The notes: generated by a model not told the origin, from the letters alone. Shown: positions 27,149-39,632, counted from the stretch's first letter. The stretch: 64,000 bases of DNA from TOLSYN sp963849065 (GCA_963849065.1 CAWKFM010000001.1:558001-622000); one strand, 5' to 3'. Numbers and translations: made by a program.

Positions 27149-27433
27149 GGGATTGCGGAAAAAGTCAGCGGCAAAGCGCGGCGATGACCGTGCCTTTTCG
27201 TGCCCGCGCTTCTCACAAATTTGGAGGCAATCAAGATTTCCGGTTCGAATTTGGGAAATAACAGGGTCGGTAACTTTTTCACAGGAAAAATCTGCACTCA
27301 ATTCCACTGCTCGCGCATCTGTACCTTAGTCACAGAATGAAGGCCAACTGGAGAACCATAGGGTCTGTGCTGAGCGCAATCAACAAAAGTCGTAGAGATT
27401 CCAGTGGGTAGCGATTATTTATTTGCAAACGGC

Positions 27434-27461
27434 TTGGCAGTTCCGGGGCTCCTGCTATAAT
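27434..27461 (+). promoter_or_regulatory. Candidate sigma70 promoter of the act-cox operon
   Basis: TTGGCA (27434-27439), a 16-nt spacer and a consensus TATAAT (27456-27461) make the best promoter in the gap. The predicted start is near 27468, leaving a leader of about 165 nt before actA. Confidence 0.6.
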
Positions 27462-27471
27462 CCGAGCTCGC

Positions 27472-27485
27472 GTGACAAGCGTCAC
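27472..27485 (+). promoter_or_regulatory. CRP/FNR-like inverted repeat at the act operon start site
   Basis: GTGAC-AAGC-GTCAC is a perfect five-base inverted repeat with a four-base centre, the spacing of CRP/FNR-family half-sites (TGAC N4 GTCA). It lies just downstream of the predicted transcription start, where a bound protein would block initiation. The regulator is not known. Confidence 0.4.
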
Positions 27486-27633
27486 AAATCAATGAGTTAA
27501 TGATCACATTTGCGAGACGGAGCGGAATCGGCTCCGAGGGGTAAAAGCGCTTTTCCCCGGCGGAATTTCCGGGCTTATCGCAACCATCCCGGCGTAGGTG
27601 GACGGGACAGGACCGAACGGACAGTTTCCAACC

Positions 27634-28392
27634 ATGGCGCAGATTTTTCATCGCAGTGCGAACACGATTGCAAAGGCATCCATCCTGGGCGGAGTGATCC
27701 TGGTGGTTGGCCTCCTTTGGGGGGCCCTCCAGTTGCAGCGCTCGCCTTATTTCACCTATGCAGGCGAGGCGCGTCCGCAGCCGGTACCCTTTCCTCACGA
27801 GCATCACGTGGCGGGGCTGGGGATCGACTGCCGCTACTGCCATACCACGGTCGAGGTCAGCGGCTTTGCGGGCATTCCGCCCACCAAGACCTGCATGAAC
27901 TGCCATTCGCAGATATGGACCGCGGCGCCGATGCTGGAGCCGGTGCGCGAGAGCTACCGCACCGGGCGCAGCCTGGTCTGGACGCGGGTCAACGATCTTC
28001 CGGACTTTGCCTATTTCGACCACAGCATTCACATCAACAAAGGGGTTGGCTGCAATAGCTGCCACGGCCGCGTGGACGAGATGGGGCTGATGTACAACCA
28101 GGCTTCGCTGCAAATGGAGTGGTGTCTGGAGTGCCATCGTGCGCCGGACAAGGTGCTGCGCCCGCATTACCTGAAGCCGGACCCGAAGAATCCGTATTCG
28201 ATGGGCGACCAGATCTTCAACATGAAGTACCAGCCGCCTTCGGAGACGCATCCGGTCACGATTCCCGTGGCTAACGGCTACAAGACATTTACCAGCCAGA
28301 CGGGGCCGGATGGATTGGGCACCTACCTGGTGCAGGCCAACCACGTGCGCTCGCCGCGCGACATTACCAGTTGCAGTACCTGCCACCGCTGA
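27634..28392 (+). CDS. actA: Alternative Complex III pentaheme cytochrome c subunit ActA
   Basis: ActA carries electrons from the quinol-oxidising core toward cytochrome c. The 252-residue protein starts MAQIFHRSANTIAKASI and has one N-terminal membrane helix. Five c-type heme motifs follow: CRYCH, CMNCH, CNSCH, CLECH and CSTCH, the last at the extreme C-terminus. ATG 27634 is preferred because family members begin MAQ-like. The in-frame GTG at 27598 would add 12 residues. It is the first gene of the act-cox operon. Confidence 0.92.
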   Translation: MAQIFHRSANTIAKASILGGVILVVGLLWGALQLQRSPYFTYAGEARPQPVPFPHEHHVAGLGIDCRYCHTTVEVSGFAGIPPTKTCMNCHSQIWTAAPMLEPVRESYRTGRSLVWTRVNDLPDFAYFDHSIHINKGVGCNSCHGRVDEMGLMYNQASLQMEWCLECHRAPDKVLRPHYLKPDPKNPYSMGDQIFNMKYQPPSETHPVTIPVANGYKTFTSQTGPDGLGTYLVQANHVRSPRDITSCSTCHR

Positions 28393-28496
28393 CGCGCCTG
28401 ACGCTGAGGAGCGCCGGGAATGGATGCGGAGAAGCTGACCAGTGGGTTTGAAGCCAATGAATAAAGCAGCGAATGGATAAAGCGGGGAAGAGCGAA

Positions 28497-31484
<2,988 letters not shown>

Positions 31485-31490
31485 AGGATC

Positions 31491-32906
31491 ATGGCACAAG
31501 TTCCGGATAGCAACGCTTCAGTGACGACGGAAGAGCGGCTTCTTCCTGGGCAGTCGCCGGTTCTTCTGCCCGGTCATACGCTGGAGACAATTACCGACAA
31601 GATCGTCTCGCTGGTGCTGCGGCGTCCGGTTACGCTGGGCTGGCTGGGCGGCTTCGTCTTCTTTTTCAGCCTGCTCAACCTGCTCATGTTCGCCGCGGCC
31701 TATCTGTTCTTTCGCGGCGTCGGCATCTGGGGCATCAACATTCCGGTAGGCTGGGGCTTCGCCATCGTCAACTTCGTCTGGTGGATCGGTATCGGCCACG
31801 CCGGCACGCTGATCTCGGCGATTCTGCTGCTGCTCAAGCAGGGCTGGCGCAACTCCATCAACCGCTTTGCCGAGGCCATGACGCTGTTTGCCGTGGCCTG
31901 CGCCGGCATGTTCCCGCTGATGCACATGGGCCGTCCGTGGCTGGCCTACTGGGTCTTCCCCTATCCCAACACCATGGGTGTCTGGCCGCAGTTCCGCAGT
32001 CCGCTGCTATGGGATGTCTTTGCGGTTTCCACCTACGGAACGATTTCCGCTCTGTTCTGGTTCATCGGACTGATCCCCGATCTGGCGACCTTCCGCGATT
32101 CGGCGACCAACCCGGTAGCCAAGACCATCTACGGATTGCTGGCCATGGGATGGCGCGGTTCGGCGCGCCACTGGAAGCGCTACGAGAGCGCCTATCTGCT
32201 GTTGGCCGGACTGGCCACGCCGCTGGTGCTCTCGGTGCACACCGTGGTGTCCTTCGACTTCGCAATTTCCATTCTGCCCGGCTGGCACACCACGGTGTTT
32301 CCGCCCTACTTCGTCGCCGGAGCCATCTATTCGGGCTTTGCCATGGTGCTGGTGCTGGCCATTCCCATTCGCTACTTTTACGGGGTGCAGGACATGATCA
32401 CCCTGCGCCACCTGGATAACTCCGCCAAGATCATGCTGGGCACGGGATTGATCGTCGCCTACGGCTACATCATGGATGCGTTTTACGCCTACTACTCGGG
32501 CAATTTCTTCGAGCGGTTCATGTTTATGAACCGGGTGTTCGGACCGATGGGGTGGTCGTACGCGTGCCTGATTTCGTTCAATATTCTGATCCCGCAACTG
32601 CTGTGGATTCGCAAGGTGAGGCAGTCCCCGGCGGTACTGTTTGTCATCTCGCTGGTGGTTCTGCTGGGCATGTGGCTGGAGCGTTTCGTCATCATCGTCG
32701 TCAGCCTGAGTCGCGACTTCCTGCCGTCCTCGTGGGGATCCTACGTGGCCACGCGCTGGGATTATGCGATCTTTGCCGGAACCCTGGGGTTGTTCTTCAC
32801 TGCCATGTTCCTGTTTGTCCGGCTCATGCCGATGATCACCATTTTTGAAATGCGCACGTTGCTGCCGGAAGCCAAGCTGAGCGAGGAGGTAGCCGCCCAT
32901 GACTGA
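31491..32906 (+). CDS. actC: Alternative Complex III NrfD-like membrane subunit ActC
   Basis: ActC is the integral membrane subunit thought to bind menaquinol and move protons. The 471-residue protein has about ten hydrophobic helices. It contains the NrfD/PsrC-family segments WWIGIGHAGTLISAILLL and FPLMHMGRPWLAYW. It follows actB by 6 nt and overlaps actD by 8 nt. ActF is a related second NrfD-like subunit in the same operon. Confidence 0.93.
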   Translation: MAQVPDSNASVTTEERLLPGQSPVLLPGHTLETITDKIVSLVLRRPVTLGWLGGFVFFFSLLNLLMFAAAYLFFRGVGIWGINIPVGWGFAIVNFVWWIGIGHAGTLISAILLLLKQGWRNSINRFAEAMTLFAVACAGMFPLMHMGRPWLAYWVFPYPNTMGVWPQFRSPLLWDVFAVSTYGTISALFWFIGLIPDLATFRDSATNPVAKTIYGLLAMGWRGSARHWKRYESAYLLLAGLATPLVLSVHTVVSFDFAISILPGWHTTVFPPYFVAGAIYSGFAMVLVLAIPIRYFYGVQDMITLRHLDNSAKIMLGTGLIVAYGYIMDAFYAYYSGNFFERFMFMNRVFGPMGWSYACLISFNILIPQLLWIRKVRQSPAVLFVISLVVLLGMWLERFVIIVVSLSRDFLPSSWGSYVATRWDYAIFAGTLGLFFTAMFLFVRLMPMITIFEMRTLLPEAKLSEEVAAHD

Positions 32907-33435
32907 TGCCGGGCTGCACGGAATCGTAGCCGAATTCGAGACCCCCGACGGACTGGTGACCGCCTGCCGAAAGGCGCACGACGCCGGCTACCGGCTCATG
33001 GACGCCTACTCGCCTTTCCCGCTGGAGGCAGCCGCCGACGCCATCGGCTTCAAAAAGACCCAGGTGCCATTGCTGACCTTGGTCGGCGGCATCCTGGGCG
33101 GGCTCAGCGGATTTTTTATGCAGTACTGGATCCACGTCTATGCGTTTCCCCTCAACATCGGAGGCCGTCCGCTGAATTCCTGGCCCTCGTTCATTGTGAT
33201 CACCTTTGAGCTGACGATTCTGTTTGCTGGAGTTACGGCCGTGGTGGGCATGCTGACCTTGAACGGCCTGCCGCAGCCTTATCACCCCATCTTCAATCAT
33301 CCGCGTTTCAGCGCCGCCAGCCGCGACCGCTTCTTCCTCTGCATTGAGGCAGACGATCCCTTGTTCGAACTGGCGGAGACGAGACGCTTTCTGGAAACGA
33401 CCGATGCCATCGATGTCGCGGAGGTCGCCGAATAG
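32899..33435 (+). CDS. actD: Alternative Complex III membrane subunit ActD (DUF3341)
   Basis: The 178-residue protein has a soluble N-terminal part with AYSPFPLEAAADAIGF. Two transmembrane helices follow (around TLVGGILGGLSGFFMQYWI and FIVITFELTILFAGVTAVVG), then a soluble tail. This is the ActD/DUF3341 layout. ActD packs against ActC in known complexes. The gene overlaps actC by 8 nt and ends 3 nt before actE. Confidence 0.9.
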   Translation: MTDAGLHGIVAEFETPDGLVTACRKAHDAGYRLMDAYSPFPLEAAADAIGFKKTQVPLLTLVGGILGGLSGFFMQYWIHVYAFPLNIGGRPLNSWPSFIVITFELTILFAGVTAVVGMLTLNGLPQPYHPIFNHPRFSAASRDRFFLCIEADDPLFELAETRRFLETTDAIDVAEVAE

Positions 33436-33438
33436 CCC

Positions 33439-34140
33439 ATGGCATACGGACCGATGAACCGCAATAGATTCGCCACCACAACCGCACGGCGCTGGACATC
33501 CGTTTGGTTGACCGCGGCTGCGCTGCTGCTGCTCGCCTCCTGCCGGTTAGACATGCAGGTTCAGCCGAAGTTCACTCCGCTGCGCGAAAATTCGTTTTAT
33601 CCCGATCTGCGTTCGGCCCGTCCGCAGATGGAGGGCACCATCGCCCGCGGCCAGCTGCAGGATGACCCGCTGCTCTACACCGGCAAAGTGGATGGCAAAG
33701 AGGTGGACCAGTTTCCCTTCGTCATCGGCGCACAGGACCTGGCGCGCGGACGTGAACGCTTCAACATCTACTGCTCGCCCTGCCACTCGCAACTGGGCGA
33801 CGGCAATGGAATGATCGTGCAGCGCGGCTTCAAGCGTCCGCCTTCGTATTTCGAGCCGCGTCTGCTGAAGGCTCCGGTGGGCCATTTCTTCAACGTGATG
33901 ACCAACGGCTGGGGCGCAATGGCCGACTACGCGCCGCAGATTCCGGTGGCCGACCGCTGGCGCATTGCAGCCTACATCCGCGCGCTGCAGCTTTCAGAGA
34001 CGGCCACGGCCAGCGACGTGCCGGCCGGAACGCCGGTGGCCAGCCGTGCGCCGCAGCCGGCCGAAGGCGAAACCAATATGTCTGAAGGTGCCTCTGGGTC
34101 CGCGGCCGCACCCAAGGCTGAACCGACGGAGGCGAAGTAG
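33439..34140 (+). CDS. actE: Alternative Complex III monoheme cytochrome c lipoprotein ActE
   Basis: ActE is the monoheme subunit that passes electrons out of the complex. The 233-residue protein has a signal peptide ending in the lipobox LLLLASC, so Cys near residue 35 is probably lipidated. A single heme motif CSPCH follows FNIYC. A Met in the later GAMADYAPQIPVADRW region may be the sixth ligand. The C-terminal 35 residues are a low-complexity Ala/Pro/Glu tail not needed for the fold. Confidence 0.9.
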   Translation: MAYGPMNRNRFATTTARRWTSVWLTAAALLLLASCRLDMQVQPKFTPLRENSFYPDLRSARPQMEGTIARGQLQDDPLLYTGKVDGKEVDQFPFVIGAQDLARGRERFNIYCSPCHSQLGDGNGMIVQRGFKRPPSYFEPRLLKAPVGHFFNVMTNGWGAMADYAPQIPVADRWRIAAYIRALQLSETATASDVPAGTPVASRAPQPAEGETNMSEGASGSAAAPKAEPTEAK

Positions 34141-34144
34141 CACC

Positions 34145-35365
34145 ATGAGCAATACCACCTATCCCGCTTCCTATCGCTTTGAGGCGCCGCCGGCGGTGGC
34201 GTCGCTGGCCACCCGCTGGCTGGTGATTGGCGCGGTGGCGTCGATTGCGGCGATCGTCGGCGCCTTCGTCTCCAACGCCCAGTTTTTGCGCGGCTACCTG
34301 ATGGGCTACATGCTGGTGCTGGGCTTTTCGCTGGGCTCGATGGCGCTGCTGATGCTCGGCCATTTGACCGGCGGCAACTGGTGGATGATCGGCCGCCGCG
34401 TGATGGAAGCCGCGTTGGGCAACCTTCCGCTGCTGACCATTCTCTTCCTGCCCATCTGGCTGGGACGCCACAACCTGTATGTCTGGCTCGATCCGTCTTA
34501 CGTCGCCGCGCATCGCGAGGTCGCGGCCAAAGCCGGTTATCTCAACGATCGCTTCTGGACGCTGCGCGCCGTCCTCTACTTCGCCATCTGGAACCTGTGG
34601 GCCATGGCGCTGCGTGGCGGCTCGTTCAAGCAGGACGGCGACGCTTCTCCCCAGGTTTGGCAGAGGCTGAAGGTATGGGCCGGTCCGGGGATCCTGGTCT
34701 ATGGCCTCACCATCACGCTGGCCGCCACCGACTGGATCATGTCGCTGGACCCAGTCTGGTTCTCGACCATCTTCGGCATGTTCTTCATGATCAGCGAAAT
34801 GCTTTCCGTAATGGCGCTGATGATCGTGATCCTCTGCGCGCTGCGCGAGTATGCGCCATATGACCAGATCATGGGAGCGGAGCAGCTGCACGACTACGGC
34901 AAGCTGATGCTCACCTTCACCATGGTGTGGGCCTACTTCAGCTTCTCGCAGTGGCTCATCATCTGGGCGGGCAATCTTCCCGAAGAGATCATCTGGTATC
35001 TCAACCGCCTCCACGGCGGCTGGCAGGCGGTGGCGCTGTCCCTGGTGCTGCTGCAGTTTTCGCTGCCCTTCCTGCTGCTGCTCTCGCGTGAGCTGAAGCG
35101 CGACGCGCGCAAGCTGGTGCCGGTTGCGCTTCTGGTGCTGGTGATGCGCTACGTGGACCTGTACTGGCTGGTGGCGCCGAACCCATTTCCGGGGACGGGC
35201 GCGGCGACGCACCATCTCACCTATCACTGGACTTATTTCGCGGCGCCGTTGGCGTTGGTGAGCCTCTGGCTGGGGAGCTTCTTCTGGCAACTCGGCAGGC
35301 ATCCTCTGCTGGTGGTCACCGAACCAATGCTGCCGCGTCTCTGGGAGCCAAGCCATGGCCACTAA
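34145..35365 (+). CDS. actF: Alternative Complex III NrfD-like membrane subunit ActF
   Basis: ActF is the second polytopic NrfD-like subunit. I start it at ATG 34145 (MSNTTYPASYRFEAPP), giving 406 residues. The longer frame from 33965 runs through actE in another frame. About ten hydrophobic helices are visible, with GHLTGGNWWMIGRRVMEAA and LAATDWIMSLDPVWFSTIFG as family-like segments. It overlaps the next gene by 11 nt. Confidence 0.92.
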   Translation: MSNTTYPASYRFEAPPAVASLATRWLVIGAVASIAAIVGAFVSNAQFLRGYLMGYMLVLGFSLGSMALLMLGHLTGGNWWMIGRRVMEAALGNLPLLTILFLPIWLGRHNLYVWLDPSYVAAHREVAAKAGYLNDRFWTLRAVLYFAIWNLWAMALRGGSFKQDGDASPQVWQRLKVWAGPGILVYGLTITLAATDWIMSLDPVWFSTIFGMFFMISEMLSVMALMIVILCALREYAPYDQIMGAEQLHDYGKLMLTFTMVWAYFSFSQWLIIWAGNLPEEIIWYLNRLHGGWQAVALSLVLLQFSLPFLLLLSRELKRDARKLVPVALLVLVMRYVDLYWLVAPNPFPGTGAATHHLTYHWTYFAAPLALVSLWLGSFFWQLGRHPLLVVTEPMLPRLWEPSHGH

Positions 35366-35996
35366 TCACGGGCACGGGAACGGCGCCGAGCGCAACCTGA
35401 ACGTTGAGTATGACAAGAGCGACCTGAGCGCCAAGGGCATTGTGATCTTCCTCGTCGTGCTGGGGGTCTTTGCCCTGGTCATCAACATCGCCGTGATCGG
35501 CCTGTACGCTGCAATGACCCGGGTCGCCGACCAGCACGAGACCGAAACCAGTCCGCTGGCGTCGCAGACGATTGAGCCGCGCCAGGGGATCCTGATGAAC
35601 ACGGCCAACGTCAACACCCAGCAGTTTCCCGAGCCGCGCCTGCTGCGCCACCTAACCCAAACCGGACTGGACAACCGCTTTGTGGGCGAGCCGGGAGAGA
35701 TGACCAAGTTCCTGGAGCAAGAGTCGGCGGCGCTCGCGGCCCAGCCCTGGCGCGATGAGCACGGCAACGTGCATCTGCCCATCAACCAGGCGATGAAAGA
35801 AGTCGTCACCCGGCTTCCGGTGCGGTCAGGTGGGACGGAGTTGCCGAATTATCCCGGCGCGGCGCGGGTGTACTCCTATCCGTCGCCCGAAACCGAGGCC
35901 ATCCAGCCTGGGGCGACGTCAAGCGGGACCGAGACAGACGAGACCCAGACAGGCGAGACGGGGAATTCTTCCGCCGGCAAGCAGGCGGGCCAGTAG
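35355..35996 (+). CDS. Membrane-anchored protein of the act-cox operon, function unknown
   Basis: The 213-residue protein has a His/Asn-rich cytoplasmic start and one helix at about residues 27-50 (IVIFLVVLGVFALVINIAVI). The periplasmic part contains NTQQFPEPRLLRHLTQ and VHLPINQAMKEVVTRLP, then a Thr/Glu/Gly-rich tail. No cofactor motif is present. The 11-nt overlap with actF and the position before the copper chaperone suggest an accessory subunit or assembly factor for the ACIII-oxidase complex. That role is inference from context. Confidence 0.8.
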   Translation: MATNHGHGNGAERNLNVEYDKSDLSAKGIVIFLVVLGVFALVINIAVIGLYAAMTRVADQHETETSPLASQTIEPRQGILMNTANVNTQQFPEPRLLRHLTQTGLDNRFVGEPGEMTKFLEQESAALAAQPWRDEHGNVHLPINQAMKEVVTRLPVRSGGTELPNYPGAARVYSYPSPETEAIQPGATSSGTETDETQTGETGNSSAGKQAGQ

Positions 35997-36022
35997 CCGC
36001 GACAGCTTCGCGGGGACACAGC

Positions 36023-36895
36023 ATGATGTTGAGGTATGGAACAATCCGAAAACTGGCTTTGAGCCTGACGCTGGCTTCCGCGCTGGGGTCGGCATTCTGT
36101 GGCGTGGCCAGCGCGCAATACTTTACTCCGCCCGATAACAAGACGGTGGCCCCGCCCGGACTGGAAGGAGTGGGCATCGACCAGCGCCTGAACCAGCAGG
36201 TGCCGCTCAACCTTACCTTCAAGGACGAGCAGGGAAAGACGGTGCATCTGTCCGATTACTTCCAGGATGGGCGCCCGGTGATTCTGAACCTGGTCTACTA
36301 CCAATGCCCCATGCTCTGCACGGAGGTTTTAAACGGGCTGACCGCGGCGCTGAAGGTGATCGGCTTTGTGCCGGGCAAGCAGTTTGAAATCGTCACCCTG
36401 AGCATCGATCCGCGCGAGACTCCGCAGCTGGCCGCCAACAAAAAAGAGTCGTACCTGAAGCGGCTGGGAAATCCCAACGCCGCCCAGGGCTGGCATTTCC
36501 TCACCGGCGAGCAGCCGCAGATCAAGGCGCTGGCCGACGCCATCGGCTGGCACTACCAGTACGATCCCAAGCTGGATCAGTTTGCCCATGCCGCCGGCAT
36601 CGTGCTGGTCACGCCCCAGGGCCGCATCGCGCAGTACTACTACGGGGTGGAATACTCCGCCCGGGACATGCGGCTGGGGATTGTGGAAGCCTCCCAGAAC
36701 AAGATCGGCTCGCTGGCCGATGTGGTTCTGCTCTACTGCTATCACTACGACCCGAGCTCCGGGCGTTACGGCGCCACCATCATCAACATCATGCGGCTGG
36801 CCGGCATCGCCACGGTACTGGTGCTGGGCGGCGCGATGGTACTGCTGTTTCGCGGTGAGAAGCACAATCACGGGATCGGAACAGGACGGGCATAA
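36023..36895 (+). CDS. Sco1/SenC-type copper chaperone
   Basis: Sco proteins deliver copper to, or reduce, the CuA site of cytochrome oxidase subunit II. The 290-residue protein has a signal peptide and a thioredoxin-like domain. Its copper-binding CPMLC (CxxxC) lies in NLVYYQCPMLCTEVLNGL, and a later His, in FAHAAGIVLV, supplies the third ligand. A C-terminal helix (IINIMRLAGIATVLVLGGAM) probably anchors it to the membrane. It lies directly before the gene for its expected client, CoxB. Confidence 0.9.
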   Translation: MMLRYGTIRKLALSLTLASALGSAFCGVASAQYFTPPDNKTVAPPGLEGVGIDQRLNQQVPLNLTFKDEQGKTVHLSDYFQDGRPVILNLVYYQCPMLCTEVLNGLTAALKVIGFVPGKQFEIVTLSIDPRETPQLAANKKESYLKRLGNPNAAQGWHFLTGEQPQIKALADAIGWHYQYDPKLDQFAHAAGIVLVTPQGRIAQYYYGVEYSARDMRLGIVEASQNKIGSLADVVLLYCYHYDPSSGRYGATIINIMRLAGIATVLVLGGAMVLLFRGEKHNHGIGTGRA

Positions 36896-36901
36896 ATCGC
36901 T

Positions 36902-37981
36902 ATGTGGTCAAATCTGCCTCTTTTTCCGCCGCGCGCCAGCTCCATGGCGGGACACGTCGATGCACTGTTCTTTTTCCTGCTGGCGATGGCCGCCTTTTTT
37001 ACCGTGCTGATCTCCGGCCTGATCCTGTTCTTTGCCATCCGTTACCGCAAGGAACGCCACCCGCACGCCGTCCAGATCCACGGCTCGACGGCGCTGGAGC
37101 TGTTCTGGACCGCTGTCCCTCTGGGCATCGTGATGATTATCTTCGTCTGGTCGGCGGTGATTTTCTTCGTCCAGACGCGTCCGCCCAAGGGGGCCATGGA
37201 AGTCTACTGCGTGGGCAAGCAGTGGATGTGGAAGTTCGAACACACCGGTGGCCAGCGCGAGATCAACGAACTGCACGTCCCGGTGGGCCGCGACGTGCGC
37301 ATGATCATGACCTCGCAGGATGTGATTCATGATTTCTTCGTGCCGGCCTTCCGCATCAAGGCCGACGTGCTGCCGGGCCGCTACACTTCGACCTGGTTCC
37401 ACCCCACGGTGCCGGGGCGCTATCACCTTTTCTGCTCGCAGTATTGCGGTACCAATCACTCGCAAATGGTGGGCGAGGTGGTGGTGATGGACCCGGTGGA
37501 CTACGATCGCTGGGCCGCCGGCGGAGTGGACGGATCGCTGGCCTCGGCGGGCGAGAAGAGTTTTCAGCAATATGGATGCTCGATGTGCCATCGTGCCGAC
37601 ATGGCCGGACGCGCGCCCAATCTGATCGGGCTCTACGGCAAGCCGGTGCTGCTGGATGACGGCCGCACCGTGACCGCCGACGAAAGCTATGTGCGCGAGT
37701 CGATTCTCAATCCGGGCGTAAAAATCGTCAGCGGCTTTAAGAACATCATGCCAACCTTCCAGGGACAGTTGACCGAAGAGGAAGTGATCGGCCTGGTCGC
37801 TTATATCAAGGCGCTGGGCAACGGCACGGCCAACCTGCCGCTCCCGGTCAGCAATCCGGACTCGGGCAATTATCCCGTCGCTCCCAAGCCGGAGTCGTCG
37901 GCCGTCAAGAGCGACCAGGGCGCGCCTCCCGCCGAGCCCGCAACCAAATCCACGCCGGTCAATCCACCGGCGAAGCAGTAG
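36902..37981 (+). CDS. coxB: Cytochrome c oxidase subunit II with fused cytochrome c domain (caa3 type)
   Basis: The 359-residue protein has two N-terminal helices and a cupredoxin domain. The CuA ligands lie in FCSQYCGTNHSQMVGE. A cytochrome c domain follows with heme motif CSMCH and a candidate axial Met in NIMPTFQGQL. The last 45 residues are a Pro/Ser/Lys tail. The fused heme makes this a caa3-type oxidase that could accept electrons straight from ActA/ActE. Confidence 0.95.
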   Translation: MWSNLPLFPPRASSMAGHVDALFFFLLAMAAFFTVLISGLILFFAIRYRKERHPHAVQIHGSTALELFWTAVPLGIVMIIFVWSAVIFFVQTRPPKGAMEVYCVGKQWMWKFEHTGGQREINELHVPVGRDVRMIMTSQDVIHDFFVPAFRIKADVLPGRYTSTWFHPTVPGRYHLFCSQYCGTNHSQMVGEVVVMDPVDYDRWAAGGVDGSLASAGEKSFQQYGCSMCHRADMAGRAPNLIGLYGKPVLLDDGRTVTADESYVRESILNPGVKIVSGFKNIMPTFQGQLTEEEVIGLVAYIKALGNGTANLPLPVSNPDSGNYPVAPKPESSAVKSDQGAPPAEPATKSTPVNPPAKQ

Positions 37982-37991
37982 AGGGTCAATT

Positions 37992-39632
37992 ATGGAAACA
38001 GCGATCCACTCGACCGAAGCGAAGAAGAATTACCTGAATGCGGATTACAGCATCAAGTCGTGGTTGCTGACCACCGACCACAAGCGGATCGCAGTGCTGT
38101 ATCTGATTTCGATCACGGGGTTCTTCTTCCTGGGCGGCCTCTTCGCCATGCTGATTCGCCTGGAGCTGCTGACCCCGGCCGGCGACCTCGTCTTGTCCGA
38201 CAACTACAACAAGCTGTTCACCATGCACGGCATCGTGATGATCTTTCTCTTCCTCATCCCATCGATACCGTCAGTGTTCGGCAACTTTCTGATCCCGATG
38301 ATGATCGGCGCCAAGGATCTGGCCTTCCCCAAGCTGAACCTGGCCAGCTGGTACATTTACATGCTGGGGGCGGTCTTCATCTGCTACGCCATCCTCACCG
38401 GCGGCATGGATACCGGCTGGACCTTCTACACGCCGTACTCCAGCACCTACTCCAACAGCAACGTGGTCTCCGCGGCCATCGGCGTCTTTATCGTCGGCTT
38501 CTCGTCTATCCTTACCGGGCTCAACTTCATCGTCACCGTGCACCGCATGCGGGCGCCGGGACTGACCTGGCGGCGCCTGCCGCTGTTCGTCTGGGCGCAC
38601 TATGCCACCTCGGTCATCATGGTGCTGGGCACGCCGGTGCTGGCCATCACCATCGTGCTGGTGGCCCTGGAGCGCATCTTCCACTTCGGCATCTTCGATG
38701 CCCGGCTGGGCGGCGACCCGCTGCTCTTCCAGCACCTGTTCTGGTTCTATTCGCACCCTGCCGTTTACATCATGATTCTGCCCAGCATGGGCGTCGTCAC
38801 CGAGGTCATCGCCTGCTTCTCCCGCAAACGCATCTTCGGCTATGACTTCATCGCCATGTCGTCGATCGCCATCGCCGTGCTGGGCTTTCTGGTGTGGGCC
38901 CACCACATGTTCGTCGCCGGAATCTCCATCTACGCCGGCCTGATCTTCTCCATGCTGAGCTTCTTCGTGGCGATCCCTTCTGCCGTAAAGGTCTTCAACT
39001 GGACGGCGACGCTCTACAAGGGCTCCATCACCTTTGAGACGCCGATGCTCTACGCCTTCGCCTTCATCGGCCTGTTCACCATCGGCGGACTCACCGGCCT
39101 GTTCCTGGCGGCGGTTGGATTGGACCTGCATGTACATGACACCTACTTCGTGGTGGCCCACTTCCACTACATCATGGTTGGCGGCGCGGTCACCGGATTC
39201 ATGTGCGCGCTGCACTTCTGGTGGCCCAAGATCACCGGCAAGATGTATCCCGAAGGCTTTGCCAAGCTGAGCGCCCTGCTGGTGTTTGCCGGCTTCAACC
39301 TTACTTTCTTCCCGCAGTTTATCCTCGGCTACCTGGGCATGCCGCGCCGCTACCACAACTATCCGCCCGAGTTCCAGGTGCTCAACGTGATGTCCACGGC
39401 GGGCGCCTCGATTCTGGCCGTGGGATTCCTGCTGCCCATGATCTACTTCGTCTGGAGCCTGCAGTACGGCAAGGACGCAGGCCCCAATCCCTTCAAAGCA
39501 GCCGGGCTGGAGTGGATGACCTCCTCGCCCCCTACCACGTTCAATTTCGACGAGACGCCGGTCGTCACCTGGGAAGCCTACAACTACGCCGAGATCGACG
39601 CGCCCGGCAAGGAGGTGGAAGTTGGCGGATAG
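37992..39632 (+). CDS. coxA: Cytochrome c oxidase subunit I, A2 type
   Basis: Subunit I reduces O2 to water at the heme a3-CuB centre and pumps protons. The 546-residue protein has twelve helices. Low-spin heme ligand His is in FTMHGIVMIF. CuB ligands are His in YSHPAVYIM and the pair in VWAHHMFVAG. The heme a3 and low-spin heme ligands lie in HDTYFVVAHFHYIMVGG. YSHPAVY in place of GHPEVY lacks the helix-VI Glu, which marks the A2 subfamily. It overlaps the subunit III gene by 11 nt. Confidence 0.97.
   Translation: METAIHSTEAKKNYLNADYSIKSWLLTTDHKRIAVLYLISITGFFFLGGLFAMLIRLELLTPAGDLVLSDNYNKLFTMHGIVMIFLFLIPSIPSVFGNFLIPMMIGAKDLAFPKLNLASWYIYMLGAVFICYAILTGGMDTGWTFYTPYSSTYSNSNVVSAAIGVFIVGFSSILTGLNFIVTVHRMRAPGLTWRRLPLFVWAHYATSVIMVLGTPVLAITIVLVALERIFHFGIFDARLGGDPLLFQHLFWFYSHPAVYIMILPSMGVVTEVIACFSRKRIFGYDFIAMSSIAIAVLGFLVWAHHMFVAGISIYAGLIFSMLSFFVAIPSAVKVFNWTATLYKGSITFETPMLYAFAFIGLFTIGGLTGLFLAAVGLDLHVHDTYFVVAHFHYIMVGGAVTGFMCALHFWWPKITGKMYPEGFAKLSALLVFAGFNLTFFPQFILGYLGMPRRYHNYPPEFQVLNVMSTAGASILAVGFLLPMIYFVWSLQYGKDAGPNPFKAAGLEWMTSSPPTTFNFDETPVVTWEAYNYAEIDAPGKEVEVGG

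Larger units (their letters stand above)
27149..27633 (+). other. Regulatory region upstream of the respiratory operon
   Basis: This 485-nt gap has no credible gene. It holds a strong promoter at 27434-27461 and an inverted repeat at 27472-27485. The rest shows nothing I can name. Confidence 0.6.
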
